Assembly (NCBI GenBank): GCA_964542585.1
Contig: CAZIUI010000012.1
Location: forward strand, 1-64,000
Length of the DNA stretch: 64,000 nucleotides
Source: CAYYUA01 sp964542585
GTDB lineage: Bacteria; Bacteroidota; Bacteroidia; CAILMK01; CAYYUA01
Direction of reading: 5' to 3'
Shown here: positions 46,996 through 56,907 of the stretch, in pieces
Layout: each line of letters starts with the position of its first letter
Numbering within the stretch: the stretch's first letter is position 1
The notes under the pieces: model-generated
What the model saw: the letters and a program-made list of their open reading frames with translations, nothing else
Database searches by the model: none
What the model was told of the DNA's origin: nothing
Program-made: the position numbers and the translations under genes

Positions 46996-49900
46996 ATGCT
47001 AAACAAGAACAAAATTTTATTGAGGTCGATTATTTTAATTGGCTTTATTATAGCTCCTTTAAGCAATCTATCAGCCATCCAAACCGATAACTGGGTAAAA
47101 AATGGGCAGCCATATTGGAAATTTCGGGTAGCTTCCGAAGGCGCATACCAAATAAAATTCCAAGACCTACAGCAGGTCTCTGAAAAGGATCTGTCATCAG
47201 TAAATCCCTCATTTTTTAAACTTTACCGTTCCGGAAAAGAAAAGCCCATTAAGGTTAATAAAGGGAATGATGGACAATTTAATGCTGGCGATAACATTAC
47301 TTTCTATGGACAATCAAATGATGGTCAGCTAGACACCGGCCTTTATTTAAACCCCTCCAAAATAGGGGATAAGCCTCAGAGCCTTTATACCAATTCAGCT
47401 GTTTATTTTCTTACCTTGGATGAAGATAATCCCGGAAAAAGGTTTAAATCATACAAGAACAACAACTTTCAGCAGTATCCACAGCAGAAATTTTTCATGG
47501 ACACGGCAGTGCGAGTATTTGATGAATCCTACAATGCCGGTAAGCCTATTAATAATAACGTTAATTTACTAGAATTATCTTACTACACAGAAGGCGAAGG
47601 ATGGACTTCTAACAACATTGTTCATTGGACAGGAAAAAACTGGAAAGTAGAAATTCCGGGGTTTCAAAAAAATTTAAGTGGTGCTCCGGATCCTTACGTT
47701 GCCATAAAGCTTATTGGAGCAACGAGGTGTGATTCTGCAAAAAAATATAATCCAAAGTTTCACCATAAAACGCGTGTAGAAGTTGATGGTAACAAAATTG
47801 GCAGTTACTTTTATAAAGGATACGAGTCTAAATTCATCCGGTCTAAAGTTCCTAAAATAAGGGGACCAGAGGTTAATTTCAACTTCTTTAATAGGGGATA
47901 CTTTGATTACAATCTAGACTGTGATTACTCAAAAATTAAGTTCATAAAAGTGGCTTATCCGCGGAAATATCAGGCCGCGGAAAATCTGAGTTTTCATGTT
48001 GAGCAAAAGACCTCTCCTGTCTTTATTGCTTTTAAGAAATTTCAGGGAAATAAGGCATTTATTTATGATCCTGTTAATGGCAAACGTATCAGCACTACCA
48101 TTGTAAATGGAAAGGTTAAAGCCGTTATTCCGCCTGAGAGCCAAGGTCATCAGCTTTACCTTACCTCCTCAAACACCACAAAAACGGTAAATCCCAAACA
48201 GGCTCCTATTGCTAAAGCGTCTGCTTTTTACTCCTCAAAGCCGGATTACTTGATCATTACTAATAAAAAACTTCAGTCATCAGCAAAGGCTTACAAGCAA
48301 TTCAGGGCTAGGGCTAGCAATTTTGACGTAGAAATAGCTTACATCGACCAGCTTTTTAACAGGTACAGTTATGGTCAGCACCATGCGCTAGGCATACGTT
48401 ATTTTCTTGAAGATTTGGTTGAAAATCAAGCTGCTCCTGAATATCTCTTATTAATAGGAAAAGGGTTGCAGCCCCAAAAGCTAAGAAAAGGCAATCTTAT
48501 CAAATCGGATCTCTTGCCTACCATTGGTCAGCCGCCAACTGATAACCTGTTTGTTGCTAACCTTAAAGAAGAAGGTTATCCGCTGAGTTTGGCTTTTCCG
48601 GTTGGAAGAATTCCCGCCTCCACTAATCAGGGGGTTAACAACTACTTGCAAAAAATCAAGGATTACCGAACTGCCCTTAAAAGTGGGGAATCAGGCTTAA
48701 GCCAAGCATGGCGCAAAAAATTCCTTCATATCAGTGGCGGAAAAAATAAAAGGGAAAGTAACCGTTATAAAAGGTACTTTAAGGATTATACTGTGTTGGC
48801 TAAAGAAAACTATGGAGCTCAAATAGATCTTATTTCAAAGACAAAGTCCATTCCGGTTGATAAAAGTCAGAAAGATTTTGTGATTGATGCCATCAATGAG
48901 GGTCGAAGCCTAGTAACCTATTTTGGTCATGGCGCCTCAGAAATTTTAGAAGTTGACATTGGTGATCCTTCTGACTATGAGCAGGAGAAAGGTAATTACC
49001 CTGTTTTCCTTTTTAGCGGATGTATCATTGGTAATTCATACACCCAAGGCAGATCACTCCCTGAGAGCTTTCTGGTCAAAAATCAGAAAAGAGGTGGCGT
49101 AGCGTGGATGGCTGAATCTGCTTTTAGTTTTGAATCCTACCTAGACCGGTATACCCTGAATTTTTACAAGTCACTTACAAAATCTAATTACGGGCAAACC
49201 CTAGGAAAAATTTTTAAAGCAACCGCTCATAAAATGCGGCGAACCAATGGTACTCGTGATTACGTCAATGAAATGCAGATTCTGCAGAAAACTTTTCATG
49301 GAGATCCTGCTTTAAGTTTATTTTCCCCTAAAAACCCTGATTACACGACCGATCAAAGTTTAATCAACTTTAAGCCCAGAAAACCCAGTGCTTCCCTTGA
49401 TACTTTTGCTCTTAAAATAGGCATTTATAATACGGGAAAAGTATTTTCCAATGACTCTGTATATGTAACAGTAACGCAGCAACTATCCAATCTTGACAAG
49501 ATCACCTACGAACCACTCAAGGTCAAAGCCCCTAAAAACAGAGATACTATTCTTTACCCCATATCAGTAGGTGATAAGGAATTCAAGGGAAATAACAGTT
49601 TTACCATTAAGCTTTCCAATTTGTCAGGTATTAAAGAAATTGATACCACCAACAATGCGGCAACAGTGGAAACTTTTTTCCCATCAAGCAGTATTACAAC
49701 CCTTAAACCGCTCCAATATGGTATAGTTAATAGTAAGCAACCCCTGCTTAAAGTTCAGGCGAACAACCTTAAACTTGAGGATGCAACTTATGAGTTCGAA
49801 ATTGACACGACCCCTAAGTTCAATAGTCCGTTTCTAAGAAAATCACCCGATGTTTCCGGTGATCAATTTGGTGAATGGCAACCGCAGCTTTTGAACAAAG

Positions 49901-52035
49901 ATTCAACGGTTTATTACTGGCGCGCCAAGAAGCTCCGCCCTGACGAGACCGATTGGATTCAGCGTTCTTTTATGTATATCGATAGCAGCGCCAATGGTTG
50001 GGCACAAGGTCACTTCAAACAGCTTCAAAGGAACAAGACTGAAAGTATGACCTACTTTGACTCTCCTGTAAGGAAGCTTGCATTTGATAGGGAGCCCCTT
50101 GGCCGGTTTAATATAACTACTACCGGTGCTACACGAGGTAAAAATAATCCGATTGAATATTCAATTCGGTATGAAGGACCAAAGTTGTTTTATCCAAGTT
50201 CTGATCCTGGAATTTACATCCTAGCTATTGATCCAAATGAGCCTGCTCGCCTAAACTATAAAAGCCCTTACAATACTTTTGATAATAAGGCTCCTGGCGA
50301 TGGTACGGCAAAAGATACTACCAGCGCGGTTTTTCATTTTAATTGGGTAACGAGTAATGATAAAGTGGATAGTAGTGTTTTAGAGGACTTTGTAGCGCAT
50401 GTTCGTGACTCGATTCCCAAAGGTTATAAAGTAATGGCTTTCACAGCCCGGAAACACTTGATACCTGAACTACCGGAGGCTTTTTACAAGGCTATGGAGT
50501 CTCTTGGCAGTGGTGCTATCCGCGACATTAAAGCAAAATGGCCTTACATTTTGATTGGTGAAAAAGGTTACAAACCAGGTGAAGCTTCTGAAAAAACAGC
50601 TGATACAACCCAACCACTTGCACCAGAACAACAATTAATTAAGGCATCAAAAACAATCTTCCCCCTTCAAAAGAAAGGAACCATTACTTCTTCTTTAATA
50701 GGACCATCCAGTAATTGGGAAGATGCTTTCTTAACTACCAATAGCTTTGACAAAACAAGGGGGGATTCTACCACCTACCAAGTAATAGGAGTTGACAGGA
50801 GTGGAAATCAATCCTTAATTAAAAACGGGTTGCAACCAGGGGACCATAGTCTTAGCGAGGTAGATGCTGAGAAATACCCGTTTTTGCGCCTTAAGGCCAC
50901 AACTAGAGATACCGTAAACCTTACCCCAGCCCAGTTAAATACTTGGTTGGTTCATTATGATTACTTACCAGAAGGGTCTATAGTACCCGAGATAGCTTAC
51001 CGTTTCCACAATGACACGCTTCAACAAGGTGAAAAAATGAAAATTTCCCTTGCTTATAAAAACATTTCGGCTTTTCCTATGGATAGCCTGAAAACTGTTA
51101 TATCGGTACTCAACCGGGAGAACCAATCAGTTTTAAAGAAATCTCATCAGAGTGAGCCCCTCAATCCGGGCGATACGCTATTGATTAATGATACGCTGCA
51201 AACAGATGACTTAACTGGCCAATATCGGCTTCAAGTAAAAGTAAATCCAGACAAATCGCAGCCTGAAAGGCACCTCTTTAATAATGTCATGGAGGAAGGG
51301 TTTTTGGTTAAAACTGATCAAACCAAACCTGTTCTTGATGTAACATTTAATGATCGTTACATAAAGAACAATGCTATACTCAATCCAAAACCGCTGATTC
51401 GTATTAAAGCGAAAGACGACAACAATTTCTACCTTTTAGATGATACTTCCAGGATCAATGTTACACTTACTTATCCTAGTGGCAACGATATATCTCTCAA
51501 TTACCAGAATGACTTAATTTTCAAACCGGCTGAATCGGGAACTGAAAATGAGGCTGTTGTAATTTACAAACCTTCAGATCCATTGCCTGGTGGTGAATAT
51601 ACGCTGTCAGTAACAGCCTCTGATGTTACGGGTAATAAGAGCGGCACTACTAAGTTTTCTAAAGATTTTAGAGTCCGGCCTAACGCAGCTATTGTCAACT
51701 TTAGGGCCTCCCCAAATCCCTTTTCTGATCGCACCCGTTTTCTTTTTACATTACAGGGAAGACAGGTGCCTGATGTGATGCGAATCAATATATTTACACC
51801 AAAAGGTGAATTGGTGAAAGTTATTACACCTGATCAAATGGGACCTTTGAACCTTGGTGAAAATAAAACTGCATTCTTATGGAACGGGCGTAACCTGTCA
51901 GGTCAGTCCGTATCTTCTGGGGTTTATCTTTACCGTGTAGAAGCTTACATTGATGGTGTTTCCGTACCTTTCCGCACCAAGGAGACTTCACAGATTGGTG
52001 ATGATCAAATAGGCAAATTAATCCTGACACGGTAA
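46996..52035 (+). CDS. porU2: Gingipain-type (C25) peptidase, PorU2-like T9SS sortase
   Basis: The product has 1679 residues with a signal peptide (ILIGFIIAPLSNLSA). The middle holds a C25 caspase-like peptidase domain (about 415-780). Its catalytic pair is His645 in TYFGHGASEIL and Cys676 in FLFSGCIIGNSY. A long beta-rich part (about 800-1560) follows, and the C-terminus has an FlgD-like Ig domain (NPFSDRTRFLFTLQG, INIFTPKGELVKVI, SSGVYLYRVEAY). This layout fits the family annotated as T9SS sortase PorU2, a relative of PorU, which removes C-terminal sorting domains and attaches cargo to a surface lipid. It differs from a plain gingipain in having no type A sorting domain. If active as expected, it may process the sorting-domain proteins of this window. 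pabB follows 9 bases later. Confidence 0.88.
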   Translation: MLNKNKILLRSIILIGFIIAPLSNLSAIQTDNWVKNGQPYWKFRVASEGAYQIKFQDLQQVSEKDLSSVNPSFFKLYRSGKEKPIKVNKGNDGQFNAGDNITFYGQSNDGQLDTGLYLNPSKIGDKPQSLYTNSAVYFLTLDEDNPGKRFKSYKNNNFQQYPQQKFFMDTAVRVFDESYNAGKPINNNVNLLELSYYTEGEGWTSNNIVHWTGKNWKVEIPGFQKNLSGAPDPYVAIKLIGATRCDSAKKYNPKFHHKTRVEVDGNKIGSYFYKGYESKFIRSKVPKIRGPEVNFNFFNRGYFDYNLDCDYSKIKFIKVAYPRKYQAAENLSFHVEQKTSPVFIAFKKFQGNKAFIYDPVNGKRISTTIVNGKVKAVIPPESQGHQLYLTSSNTTKTVNPKQAPIAKASAFYSSKPDYLIITNKKLQSSAKAYKQFRARASNFDVEIAYIDQLFNRYSYGQHHALGIRYFLEDLVENQAAPEYLLLIGKGLQPQKLRKGNLIKSDLLPTIGQPPTDNLFVANLKEEGYPLSLAFPVGRIPASTNQGVNNYLQKIKDYRTALKSGESGLSQAWRKKFLHISGGKNKRESNRYKRYFKDYTVLAKENYGAQIDLISKTKSIPVDKSQKDFVIDAINEGRSLVTYFGHGASEILEVDIGDPSDYEQEKGNYPVFLFSGCIIGNSYTQGRSLPESFLVKNQKRGGVAWMAESAFSFESYLDRYTLNFYKSLTKSNYGQTLGKIFKATAHKMRRTNGTRDYVNEMQILQKTFHGDPALSLFSPKNPDYTTDQSLINFKPRKPSASLDTFALKIGIYNTGKVFSNDSVYVTVTQQLSNLDKITYEPLKVKAPKNRDTILYPISVGDKEFKGNNSFTIKLSNLSGIKEIDTTNNAATVETFFPSSSITTLKPLQYGIVNSKQPLLKVQANNLKLEDATYEFEIDTTPKFNSPFLRKSPDVSGDQFGEWQPQLLNKDSTVYYWRAKKLRPDETDWIQRSFMYIDSSANGWAQGHFKQLQRNKTESMTYFDSPVRKLAFDREPLGRFNITTTGATRGKNNPIEYSIRYEGPKLFYPSSDPGIYILAIDPNEPARLNYKSPYNTFDNKAPGDGTAKDTTSAVFHFNWVTSNDKVDSSVLEDFVAHVRDSIPKGYKVMAFTARKHLIPELPEAFYKAMESLGSGAIRDIKAKWPYILIGEKGYKPGEASEKTADTTQPLAPEQQLIKASKTIFPLQKKGTITSSLIGPSSNWEDAFLTTNSFDKTRGDSTTYQVIGVDRSGNQSLIKNGLQPGDHSLSEVDAEKYPFLRLKATTRDTVNLTPAQLNTWLVHYDYLPEGSIVPEIAYRFHNDTLQQGEKMKISLAYKNISAFPMDSLKTVISVLNRENQSVLKKSHQSEPLNPGDTLLINDTLQTDDLTGQYRLQVKVNPDKSQPERHLFNNVMEEGFLVKTDQTKPVLDVTFNDRYIKNNAILNPKPLIRIKAKDDNNFYLLDDTSRINVTLTYPSGNDISLNYQNDLIFKPAESGTENEAVVIYKPSDPLPGGEYTLSVTASDVTGNKSGTTKFSKDFRVRPNAAIVNFRASPNPFSDRTRFLFTLQGRQVPDVMRINIFTPKGELVKVITPDQMGPLNLGENKTAFLWNGRNLSGQSVSSGVYLYRVEAYIDGVSVPFRTKETSQIGDDQIGKLILTR

Positions 52036-52044
52036 AAAAAGGTA

Positions 52045-53391
52045 ATGAATTCTTCGGCCCATAAGTTTGAATGGCCTTTTTCAAGGTGCGAACTTGAAAA
52101 AAAAATTTTTAACTTAATTCAATCATATGATACCTATGCCTTGCTAAGCAGCAATGATTTTTATAAAGGCTTAGAAGCGCATTCACCCCCTGTTTACAGT
52201 GCTTATCAGCTAGTGGTAGGCGTTGGATGCCGGAAGGCATTTGATCCTAATTGGGAGTCTGGGTTTGACGCATTAAAATCCTGGATTGATGAGCACAGGT
52301 GTTGGTATTTTGGCCATTTCAGCTATGACTTAAAAAACCAGTTAGAGCAACTTAAATCTGAAAATAATGATCCTCATAATTTTCAGGATATTTATGGCTT
52401 TATCCCTGAGTGGGTCCTGACTTTACAAAACCAGGAAATAGAATTGTACACGGATACCCATGAAGAAGCTTTTGAAATATGGCATCAATTAAAAGCTACC
52501 TCTTCTATTGAGTCTCAACCAATAGGGCCACCGCTTTCCAAACCACCTGAATTCCAGTCAGATTTTTCGAGAGAAACCTACATAGACCGAATAAATAAAC
52601 TTATAAAGCATATTGAAGCGGGGGATATTTATGAGGTCAATTTTTGCCAGGCTTTCTATGCTAACAATGTTTCAATTGACCCTGTATCATTGTATCAAAC
52701 CCTGATGGCAGCCAACCCAACCCCTTTTTCCTGTCTTTACCGCTTTAAGGATGCCTGCGTTATTTCAGCCTCAATGGAGCGGTTTATGTACAAAAAGGAT
52801 AGGCATGTGGTGTCACAGCCTATTAAAGGTACTATAAAAAGGGGTGAAAATCAGACTCAGGATAAGGAACTTATGAATGCCCTAAAAAACGATGTAAAGG
52901 AGAGAGCTGAAAATGTCATGATAGTAGACCTCGTCCGGAATGATCTTGCTAAAAAAGCTGAATCCGGGTCTGTTAAGGTGGATGAATTGTTTGGTATTTA
53001 CCCCTTCCCATCCGTTCATCAAATGATATCGACAATCTCGGCTGATTTAAAAGCCGAAGCACATACCATAGAGGCTTTAAAAGGTGCTTTTCCTATGGGA
53101 TCTATGACCGGAGCCCCTAAAGTTCGGGCTATGCAACTCATTGAATATTACGAGGCTTTCAAAAGGAGTATTTTTTCTGGAGCCATTGGATACATAACCC
53201 CTTGGCAAGACTTTGACTTTAATGTCGTTATTCGAAGTTTTTTATACAACCTCACTACAGGAAAACTCACCTTGCCTGTAGGCTCTGCCATTACCTATGA
53301 TGCAGACCCGGATAAGGAATATGAGGAGTGCATGTTAAAGATCGAAAAACTTAAACGATGCTTATATGAAGATCCCAGGCAGCCTGCCTGA
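52045..53391 (+). CDS. pabB: Aminodeoxychorismate synthase component I
   Basis: PabB (EC 2.6.1.85) aminates chorismate to 4-amino-4-deoxychorismate for folate synthesis. The product has 448 residues. The chorismate-binding domain fills about 180-440. The motif PIKGT (Lys261) is the hallmark that separates PabB, with its active-site Lys, from anthranilate synthase, which has an Ala in that place. Other typical parts are GDIYEVNFCQAF, NVMIVDLVRNDLAK, GAFPMGSMTGAPKVRAM and EYEECMLKIEKL. The N-terminal 170 residues form the variable, inactive half. No glutaminase (PabA) gene is adjacent. It lies 9 bases after porU2, so they are probably co-transcribed. Confidence 0.92.
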   Translation: MNSSAHKFEWPFSRCELEKKIFNLIQSYDTYALLSSNDFYKGLEAHSPPVYSAYQLVVGVGCRKAFDPNWESGFDALKSWIDEHRCWYFGHFSYDLKNQLEQLKSENNDPHNFQDIYGFIPEWVLTLQNQEIELYTDTHEEAFEIWHQLKATSSIESQPIGPPLSKPPEFQSDFSRETYIDRINKLIKHIEAGDIYEVNFCQAFYANNVSIDPVSLYQTLMAANPTPFSCLYRFKDACVISASMERFMYKKDRHVVSQPIKGTIKRGENQTQDKELMNALKNDVKERAENVMIVDLVRNDLAKKAESGSVKVDELFGIYPFPSVHQMISTISADLKAEAHTIEALKGAFPMGSMTGAPKVRAMQLIEYYEAFKRSIFSGAIGYITPWQDFDFNVVIRSFLYNLTTGKLTLPVGSAITYDADPDKEYEECMLKIEKLKRCLYEDPRQPA

Positions 53392-53420
53392 AAACACCTT
53401 TGGTATAACGAAGCAAAAAA

Positions 53421-53753
53421 TTAATTCTTTGCCTCCTTTTTCGGATTTGTGATAATGTAGAGCTCTTCATCGGGTTTTTTCATAAAGTATTCCTCGCGAG
53501 CAAAACGTTCTAAGCTTTCGCTGTTCTTCATGAGTTCCTTTCGAGCCTCCCGGGTTTCTTTAATTTTTTGCTTGTAATAAGCTTTTTCAGCTTTCATTTC
53601 CTGGAGCTTGTTGTATTTATTGTACTGATGAATCCAGTTATTACGATCAAGGAAAAGCATCCATACCAGGATGAAAGTAGTCGCAATGAAGTACTTATTT
53701 TTTAATAAGTTCAGTAAGATTGCTCTGGTAAAATGAGGACGAAAGGAACTCAT
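53421..53753 (-). CDS. ftsB: FtsB/DivIC septum formation protein
   Basis: FtsB links the early and late parts of the cell-division machinery in the inner membrane, with FtsL and FtsQ. The product has 110 residues. The layout is typical: a short cytoplasmic start, one membrane helix (about 13-38, KNKYFIATTFILVWMLFLDR), then a periplasmic coiled coil (about 45-85) rich in Lys, Glu and Ala (KAEKAYYKQKIKETREARKE). The conserved end ERFAREEYFMKKPDEELYII is the FtsB/DivIC tail. It lies 20 bases after eno on the minus strand and ends 29 bases from the convergent pabB. Confidence 0.9.
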   Translation of the reverse strand: MSSFRPHFTRAILLNLLKNKYFIATTFILVWMLFLDRNNWIHQYNKYNKLQEMKAEKAYYKQKIKETREARKELMKNSESLERFAREEYFMKKPDEELYIITNPKKEAKN

Positions 53754-53773
53754 ACCTGAAAAAAACTTTGATA

Positions 53774-55063
53774 TCAGCGGTCAGATTGCCACATAAGGCC
53801 TGCGTAATGACCTTCATCGCCAAGATCTTCTTCTATTCGAATAAGCTGGTTGTATTTTGCAATACGATCAGTACGAGAGAGGGATCCGGTTTTGATTTGC
53901 CCAGTATTAAGCCCTACGGCTAGATCCGAAATAAAAGTATCAGCTGTTTCTCCTGAACGATGGCTAATGATACTGCTCCATCCATTCCGCACCGCGAGAT
54001 TAACGGCTTTCACCGTTTCCGTTAAGGTACCTATTTGATTAAACTTGATCAGGATCGCGTTGGCGGACTGCTCATTAAGCCCCCTTTGTAAACGCTCGGT
54101 ATTGGTAACAAAAAAGTCATCGCCCACTAATTGTACTTTATCTCCTAGCTTCTGGGTCAATTGCTGCCAACCCTTCCAGTCATTTTCATCCAGCGGATCT
54201 TCTATGGAGGCTATCGGGTATTCCTGAATCCATCGTTCCCAGTAGGCGGTCATTTGGTCACCATCCAGTCGCTCATCTGAAGACTGATGCAAATGGTACT
54301 GTTGATTTTGTTGATCATAAAATTCTGATGACGCGGCATCCAAGGCAATTTGAATATCTGCACCAGGCTTGAAGCCGGCTTTCTCAATTGCCTCAATAAC
54401 TGTTTCCACAGCTTCTTCGTTGGATTTCAGGTCAGGAGCAAACCCGCCTTCATCCCCAACATTGGTACTATGCCCTCGAGCTTTCAAAACATCTTTTAAT
54501 GTAAAGAAAACTTCTGTCCCCATTCGCAAAGCTTCTTTAAATGAAGAAGCATTACTTGGCATAATCATAAATTCCTGAAAATCAGTTTTATTGTCTGCAT
54601 GCGCACCACCATTCAGGATGTTCATCATGGGAACAGGGAGGGTTGTGGCACCCACGCCTCCAAGGTAACGATAAAGCGGAATTCCTGATTCGGCTGCCGC
54701 CACACGGGCCACTGCCAGTGATACGCCAAGAATGGCATTAGCACCAAGTTCCCCCTTGTTGTTGGTACCATCCATATCAATCATCATCTGGTCAATTGCC
54801 GACTGCTGAAACACATCATATTCAAAAAGTTGGGGGGCAATTTGCTCATTGACGTTTGCTACGGCATTTTCAACGGATTTGCCCCTGTAGTAGGATTTAT
54901 CGCCATCCCTTAGTTCTACTGCTTCATATTCACCTGTTGAAGCACCCGAAGGAACAGCAGCACGCTCTATAATACCGTTTTCACTTACTATTTCTACTTC
55001 TACAGTAGGAGACCCACGGGAATCTAGTACTTGACGCGCTTGAATTTCAGCGAAATAACTCAT
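53774..55063 (-). CDS. eno: Enolase
   Basis: Enolase (EC 4.2.1.11) turns 2-phosphoglycerate into phosphoenolpyruvate in glycolysis and gluconeogenesis. The product has 429 residues, as in other bacteria. Typical parts are the start IQARQVLDSRGSPTVEVEI, the ASTGEYEA loop, MNILNGGAHADNKTDFQEFM, the metal-binding Asp/Glu in IALDAASSEF and SIEDPLDENDW, LVGDDFFVTN, and SHRSGETADTFISDLAVG near the end. Cytoplasmic. It follows carA by 18 bases and precedes ftsB by 20 bases, forming a carA-eno-ftsB unit. Confidence 0.98.
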   Translation of the reverse strand: MSYFAEIQARQVLDSRGSPTVEVEIVSENGIIERAAVPSGASTGEYEAVELRDGDKSYYRGKSVENAVANVNEQIAPQLFEYDVFQQSAIDQMMIDMDGTNNKGELGANAILGVSLAVARVAAAESGIPLYRYLGGVGATTLPVPMMNILNGGAHADNKTDFQEFMIMPSNASSFKEALRMGTEVFFTLKDVLKARGHSTNVGDEGGFAPDLKSNEEAVETVIEAIEKAGFKPGADIQIALDAASSEFYDQQNQQYHLHQSSDERLDGDQMTAYWERWIQEYPIASIEDPLDENDWKGWQQLTQKLGDKVQLVGDDFFVTNTERLQRGLNEQSANAILIKFNQIGTLTETVKAVNLAVRNGWSSIISHRSGETADTFISDLAVGLNTGQIKTGSLSRTDRIAKYNQLIRIEEDLGDEGHYAGLMWQSDR

Positions 55064-55081
55064 GGTCAGCTTTTTTCTTAT

Positions 55082-56200
55082 TTAGGCAGGAGTTGTTTTA
55101 TTGGCAGCTAATTGTTCCTGAAAATGACTTAATAAATAACGAGCATCATGAGGGCCCGGTGAAGCTTCTGGATGATATTGCACTGAGAAGGCATTTTGAC
55201 TTTTACTGGCAAGCCCTTCTATTGATTGATCATTTAAATTAATATGGGTAACCCTCAAATCGTCAACGGCCTCCACAGAAGCACTTTCAACGGCAAATCC
55301 ATGATTTTGGGATGTAATTTCAGCCGCACCTCTATCCAAGTTCTTAACAGGATGATTAATACCACGGTGACCATTATGCATTTTGAAGGTTTTAGCCCCT
55401 TTTGCTATGGCAAATAGCTGATGCCCTAGGCAAATGCCGAAAAATGGCTTTTGTTGCTCAAGCATCTTCTTAACTGTTGGAAAAGCATAGCTAACAGCAG
55501 CAGGATCTCCGGGTCCATTGGATATAAAATAGCCATCAGGGTTCCATTTTTCTATCTCTTCAAAAGAAGTTTTCCCGGGAAATACCCGAACCTTACAGTT
55601 CCTCTGAACCAATTGTTCAGGTATCGTATCCTTGATACCCAGGTCTAATGCTGCTACTCGGTATTCAGCGTGGTCCGATCCAACCGTGTAGGGACGCTGA
55701 GTGGTCACTTTACTAGATAATTCTAGCCCATCCATAGCGGGCACCTCAGTCAATTTATCCTTAAGCTCATCTACTGAGTGATGACCTGTTGATATGATAG
55801 CATTCATGGCACCTTTATCCCTAACGTGCTTAACCAAAGTTCGGGTATCGACTCCGCTTATCCCAACAAGTCCCTGATGGGCTAGGTAAGCTTGTAATGA
55901 TTCACTGCTTAATGTCCTAGAATAGGCTTCGGCTGTAAAATTCCTAACAATAAGTCCACTTATTTGAAGATTCTGGGATTCTTGTTCTTGTGAGTTTGTG
56001 CCGTAATTGCCAATGTGAGCGTTGGTCATTATCATGATCTGCCCATAATAACTAGGATCAGTAAATATCTCCTGGTAACCCGTCATGCCAGTATTATAGC
56101 AGATCTCACCGGTCGTAGTTCCGGATGCACCGATCGCGCAACCATCAAATACTGCACCATCATCCAATACCAATTTTGCAGTGGGGAGATCCTGGGGCAT
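55082..56200 (-). CDS. carA: Carbamoyl-phosphate synthase small (glutaminase) subunit
   Basis: CarA (EC 6.3.5.5, small subunit) hydrolyses glutamine and sends ammonia to the large subunit CarB, for arginine and pyrimidine synthesis. The product has 372 residues. The N-terminal domain starts KLVLDDGAVFDGCAIG and holds GEICYNTGMTGYQEIFTDPS. The C-terminal class I amidotransferase domain has the nucleophile Cys257 in FFGICLGHQ and the His/Glu in VQYHPEASPGPHDARY. carB is not in the window. It lies 100 bases after rplQ, with a terminator between them, and leads the carA-eno-ftsB unit. Confidence 0.97.
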   Translation of the reverse strand: MPQDLPTAKLVLDDGAVFDGCAIGASGTTTGEICYNTGMTGYQEIFTDPSYYGQIMIMTNAHIGNYGTNSQEQESQNLQISGLIVRNFTAEAYSRTLSSESLQAYLAHQGLVGISGVDTRTLVKHVRDKGAMNAIISTGHHSVDELKDKLTEVPAMDGLELSSKVTTQRPYTVGSDHAEYRVAALDLGIKDTIPEQLVQRNCKVRVFPGKTSFEEIEKWNPDGYFISNGPGDPAAVSYAFPTVKKMLEQQKPFFGICLGHQLFAIAKGAKTFKMHNGHRGINHPVKNLDRGAAEITSQNHGFAVESASVEAVDDLRVTHINLNDQSIEGLASKSQNAFSVQYHPEASPGPHDARYLLSHFQEQLAANKTTPA

Positions 56201-56240
56201 AAGCCTTTAAATTAAGTAGCAAGTAGATTATTTTCAACGC

Positions 56241-56283
56241 AAAAAAAAAGGATAAAACACCGTGATGTTTTACCCTTTTTTTC
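56241..56283 (-). terminator. Terminator between rplQ and carA
   Basis: A stem of AAAAAGGGTAAAACA and TGTTTTATCCTTTTT (minus strand, one mismatch) with a six-base loop is followed by a run of Ts. It has A- and T-runs on both sides, so it can work in either direction. It ends the ribosomal transcripts. Confidence 0.72.
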
Positions 56284-56306
56284 TAAAATTTTATATAGCC
56301 ATCTTT

Positions 56307-56900
56307 TTATGACTGACTTTTATTTTCTGAATCCTCATTATCTTCTGAGCTACCTTTAGATTCATCATTCACGGAAGTTTCCTCTTCAGACCCGCCTTTT
56401 TCATAAGAACTTTGGTCGCTCTCTTGATTTTGATCTTCCTGATTAACACCCTCAGCGGATGAAGCTGATGTAGATTTACTGCTTTTTCTTCTGCGCCTGC
56501 GCCTTTTACCTGTACTCTTCTGTTGTTCTTCTAATAGATTTTCATTGAAATCAACCAATTCGATCATGGCTGTTTCAGCACCATCACCAAGACGCGGTCC
56601 CATTTTGATAATACGGGTATACCCGCCAGGTCTATCACCCACTTTGTCAGCAACCGTAATAAAAAGCTCCTTTACAGCCTCTTTGTCTTTCAAGTAGCTA
56701 AATACCGTCCTCCTTGAGTGAGTACTATCGTATTTTGCCTTGGTAATAAGTGGCTCAACATATTTCCGAAGGGCCTTTGCCTTAGCTACTGTTGTTTGAA
56801 TACGTTTGTGCGTAATTAAGGATTTAGCAAGGTTACTGAACATCGCTTTTCGGTGTTCAGCTTTTCTACTAAGGCTATTGACTTTTTTACCGTGTCTCAT
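56307..56900 (-). CDS. rplQ: 50S ribosomal protein L17 with C-terminal extension
   Basis: L17 is a large-subunit protein near the peptide exit tunnel. The conserved part is residues 1-123 (MRHGKKVNSLSRKAEHRKAM, RIQTTVAKAKALRKYVEPLI, VFSYLKDKEAVKELF, GGYTRIIKMGPRLGDGAETA). The product is 197 residues, against about 115-130 in most bacteria. The extra 70 residues begin with a basic block (KRRRRRRKSSKS) and then become Ser/Glu/Asp/Gln-rich and surely disordered. Bacteroidota L17 proteins often carry such tails. It follows rpoA by 7 bases and is the last gene of the alpha-type operon. Confidence 0.97.
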   Translation of the reverse strand: MRHGKKVNSLSRKAEHRKAMFSNLAKSLITHKRIQTTVAKAKALRKYVEPLITKAKYDSTHSRRTVFSYLKDKEAVKELFITVADKVGDRPGGYTRIIKMGPRLGDGAETAMIELVDFNENLLEEQQKSTGKRRRRRRKSSKSTSASSAEGVNQEDQNQESDQSSYEKGGSEEETSVNDESKGSSEDNEDSENKSQS

Positions 56901-56907
56901 TGATAAG

